A DNA stretch of 64,000 nucleotides from Gemella massiliensis (GTDB lineage Bacteria > Bacillota > Bacilli > Staphylococcales > Gemellaceae). The stretch covers positions 423,387 through 487,386 of the forward strand of contig NZ_LT635545.1 in NCBI RefSeq assembly GCF_900120125.1, written 5' to 3'. Below the pieces are notes generated by a model. That model ran no database searches. It was not told the origin of the DNA and saw only the letters and a list, made by a program, of their open reading frames with translations. Of this stretch, positions 63,989-64,000 are shown one piece after another; the first letter of the stretch is position 1; every line of letters begins with the position of its first letter. Made by a program: the position numbers and the translations under genes.

Positions 63989-64000
63989 GATTAAGTCCTC
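63989..64000 (-). rRNA. rrl: 23S ribosomal RNA, extreme 3' end (partial)
   Basis: GAGGACTTAATC at the window edge on the minus strand matches the usual GAGGACTTAACC-type end of Firmicute 23S rRNA. Only about 12 bases are visible. Confidence 0.5.

Overview
The window is low-GC Firmicute DNA. The gene content and order (walR-walK-yycH-yycI, tilS-hpt-ftsH, cdaA-cdaR, many LPxTG surface proteins, compact AT-rich spacers) fit a commensal or opportunistic coccus such as Gemella. The genus is an inference from gene content, not from a search.

Layout. 1-1137: an MSCRAMM-type adhesin entering from the left edge. 1.2-4 kb: a possible small RNA, a membrane-anchored EEP-fold enzyme and a DMT transporter. 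4.2-5.5 kb: an IS481-like element. 5.6-6.2 kb: tRNA-Thr and a YbaK deacylase. 6.4-8.0 kb: ISL3-family element, copy 1, inserted exactly at the stop codon of a thioester/VaFE/CnaB LPxTG adhesin (8.0-10.6 kb), which also carries a poly-A frameshift in its signal peptide. 11.3-16.2 kb: split threonine/serine exporter, a two-component system, a LysM-NlpC/P60 hydrolase. 16.5-17.8 kb: CcdA plus a thioredoxin-like lipoprotein. 17.8-28.2 kb: an IS200-like tnpA and a decayed Tn1549-type conjugative element (two large serine recombinases, ORF6N-PLD protein, truncated SSB-like gene, VirD4-like coupling protein, antirepressor, PcfB-like protein, RepA_N-type initiator). 28.3-36.1 kb: sialic acid locus (SSS transporter, NanA, NanM, ManA, NanK, GntR/UTRA regulator, NanE). 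36.3-37.4 kb: two sigma-like regulators. 37.7-40.4 kb: a YSIRK/LPxTG protein with 13 identical 60-bp repeats. 40.9-42.4 kb: ISL3 copy 2. 42.5-47.3 kb: YycI-YycH-WalK-WalR, preceded by an unusual multi-hairpin element. 47.8-56.7 kb: lipase-like protein, flavodoxin, TmcAL, two paralogous membrane proteins, a CapD/PglF-type dehydratase, CdaR and CdaA. 57-61.6 kb: FtsH, Hpt, TilS, S1-domain protein. 61.8-63.7 kb: NagA and NagB. 63.8-64 kb: 5S rRNA and the 3' tip of 23S rRNA, on the minus strand.

How it works together. The nan and nag genes, 26 kb apart, form a complete route from sialic acid to fructose-6-phosphate: NanM/NanA/NanK/NanE and then NagA/NagB. They appear to share one operator, TTAACACATTAAATTT, found near the promoters of nanA, nanM, nanK, the GntR gene and nagA; the GntR protein is the obvious candidate to bind it. 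WalRK probably controls cell-wall hydrolases, and a good WalR box lies upstream of the LysM-NlpC/P60 gene. The surface proteins show several routes to variation: homopolymer slippage, tandem repeats and IS insertion.

Most notable items: the phase-variable-looking thioester adhesin with an IS-encoded C-terminal tail and a displaced terminator; the cross-locus nan/nag operator; a 243-bp multi-hairpin element upstream of walR with a promoter-bearing repeat shared with the dehydratase gene; a consensus promoter in the 23S-5S spacer; and twin ISL3 copies sharing one inactivating duplication.
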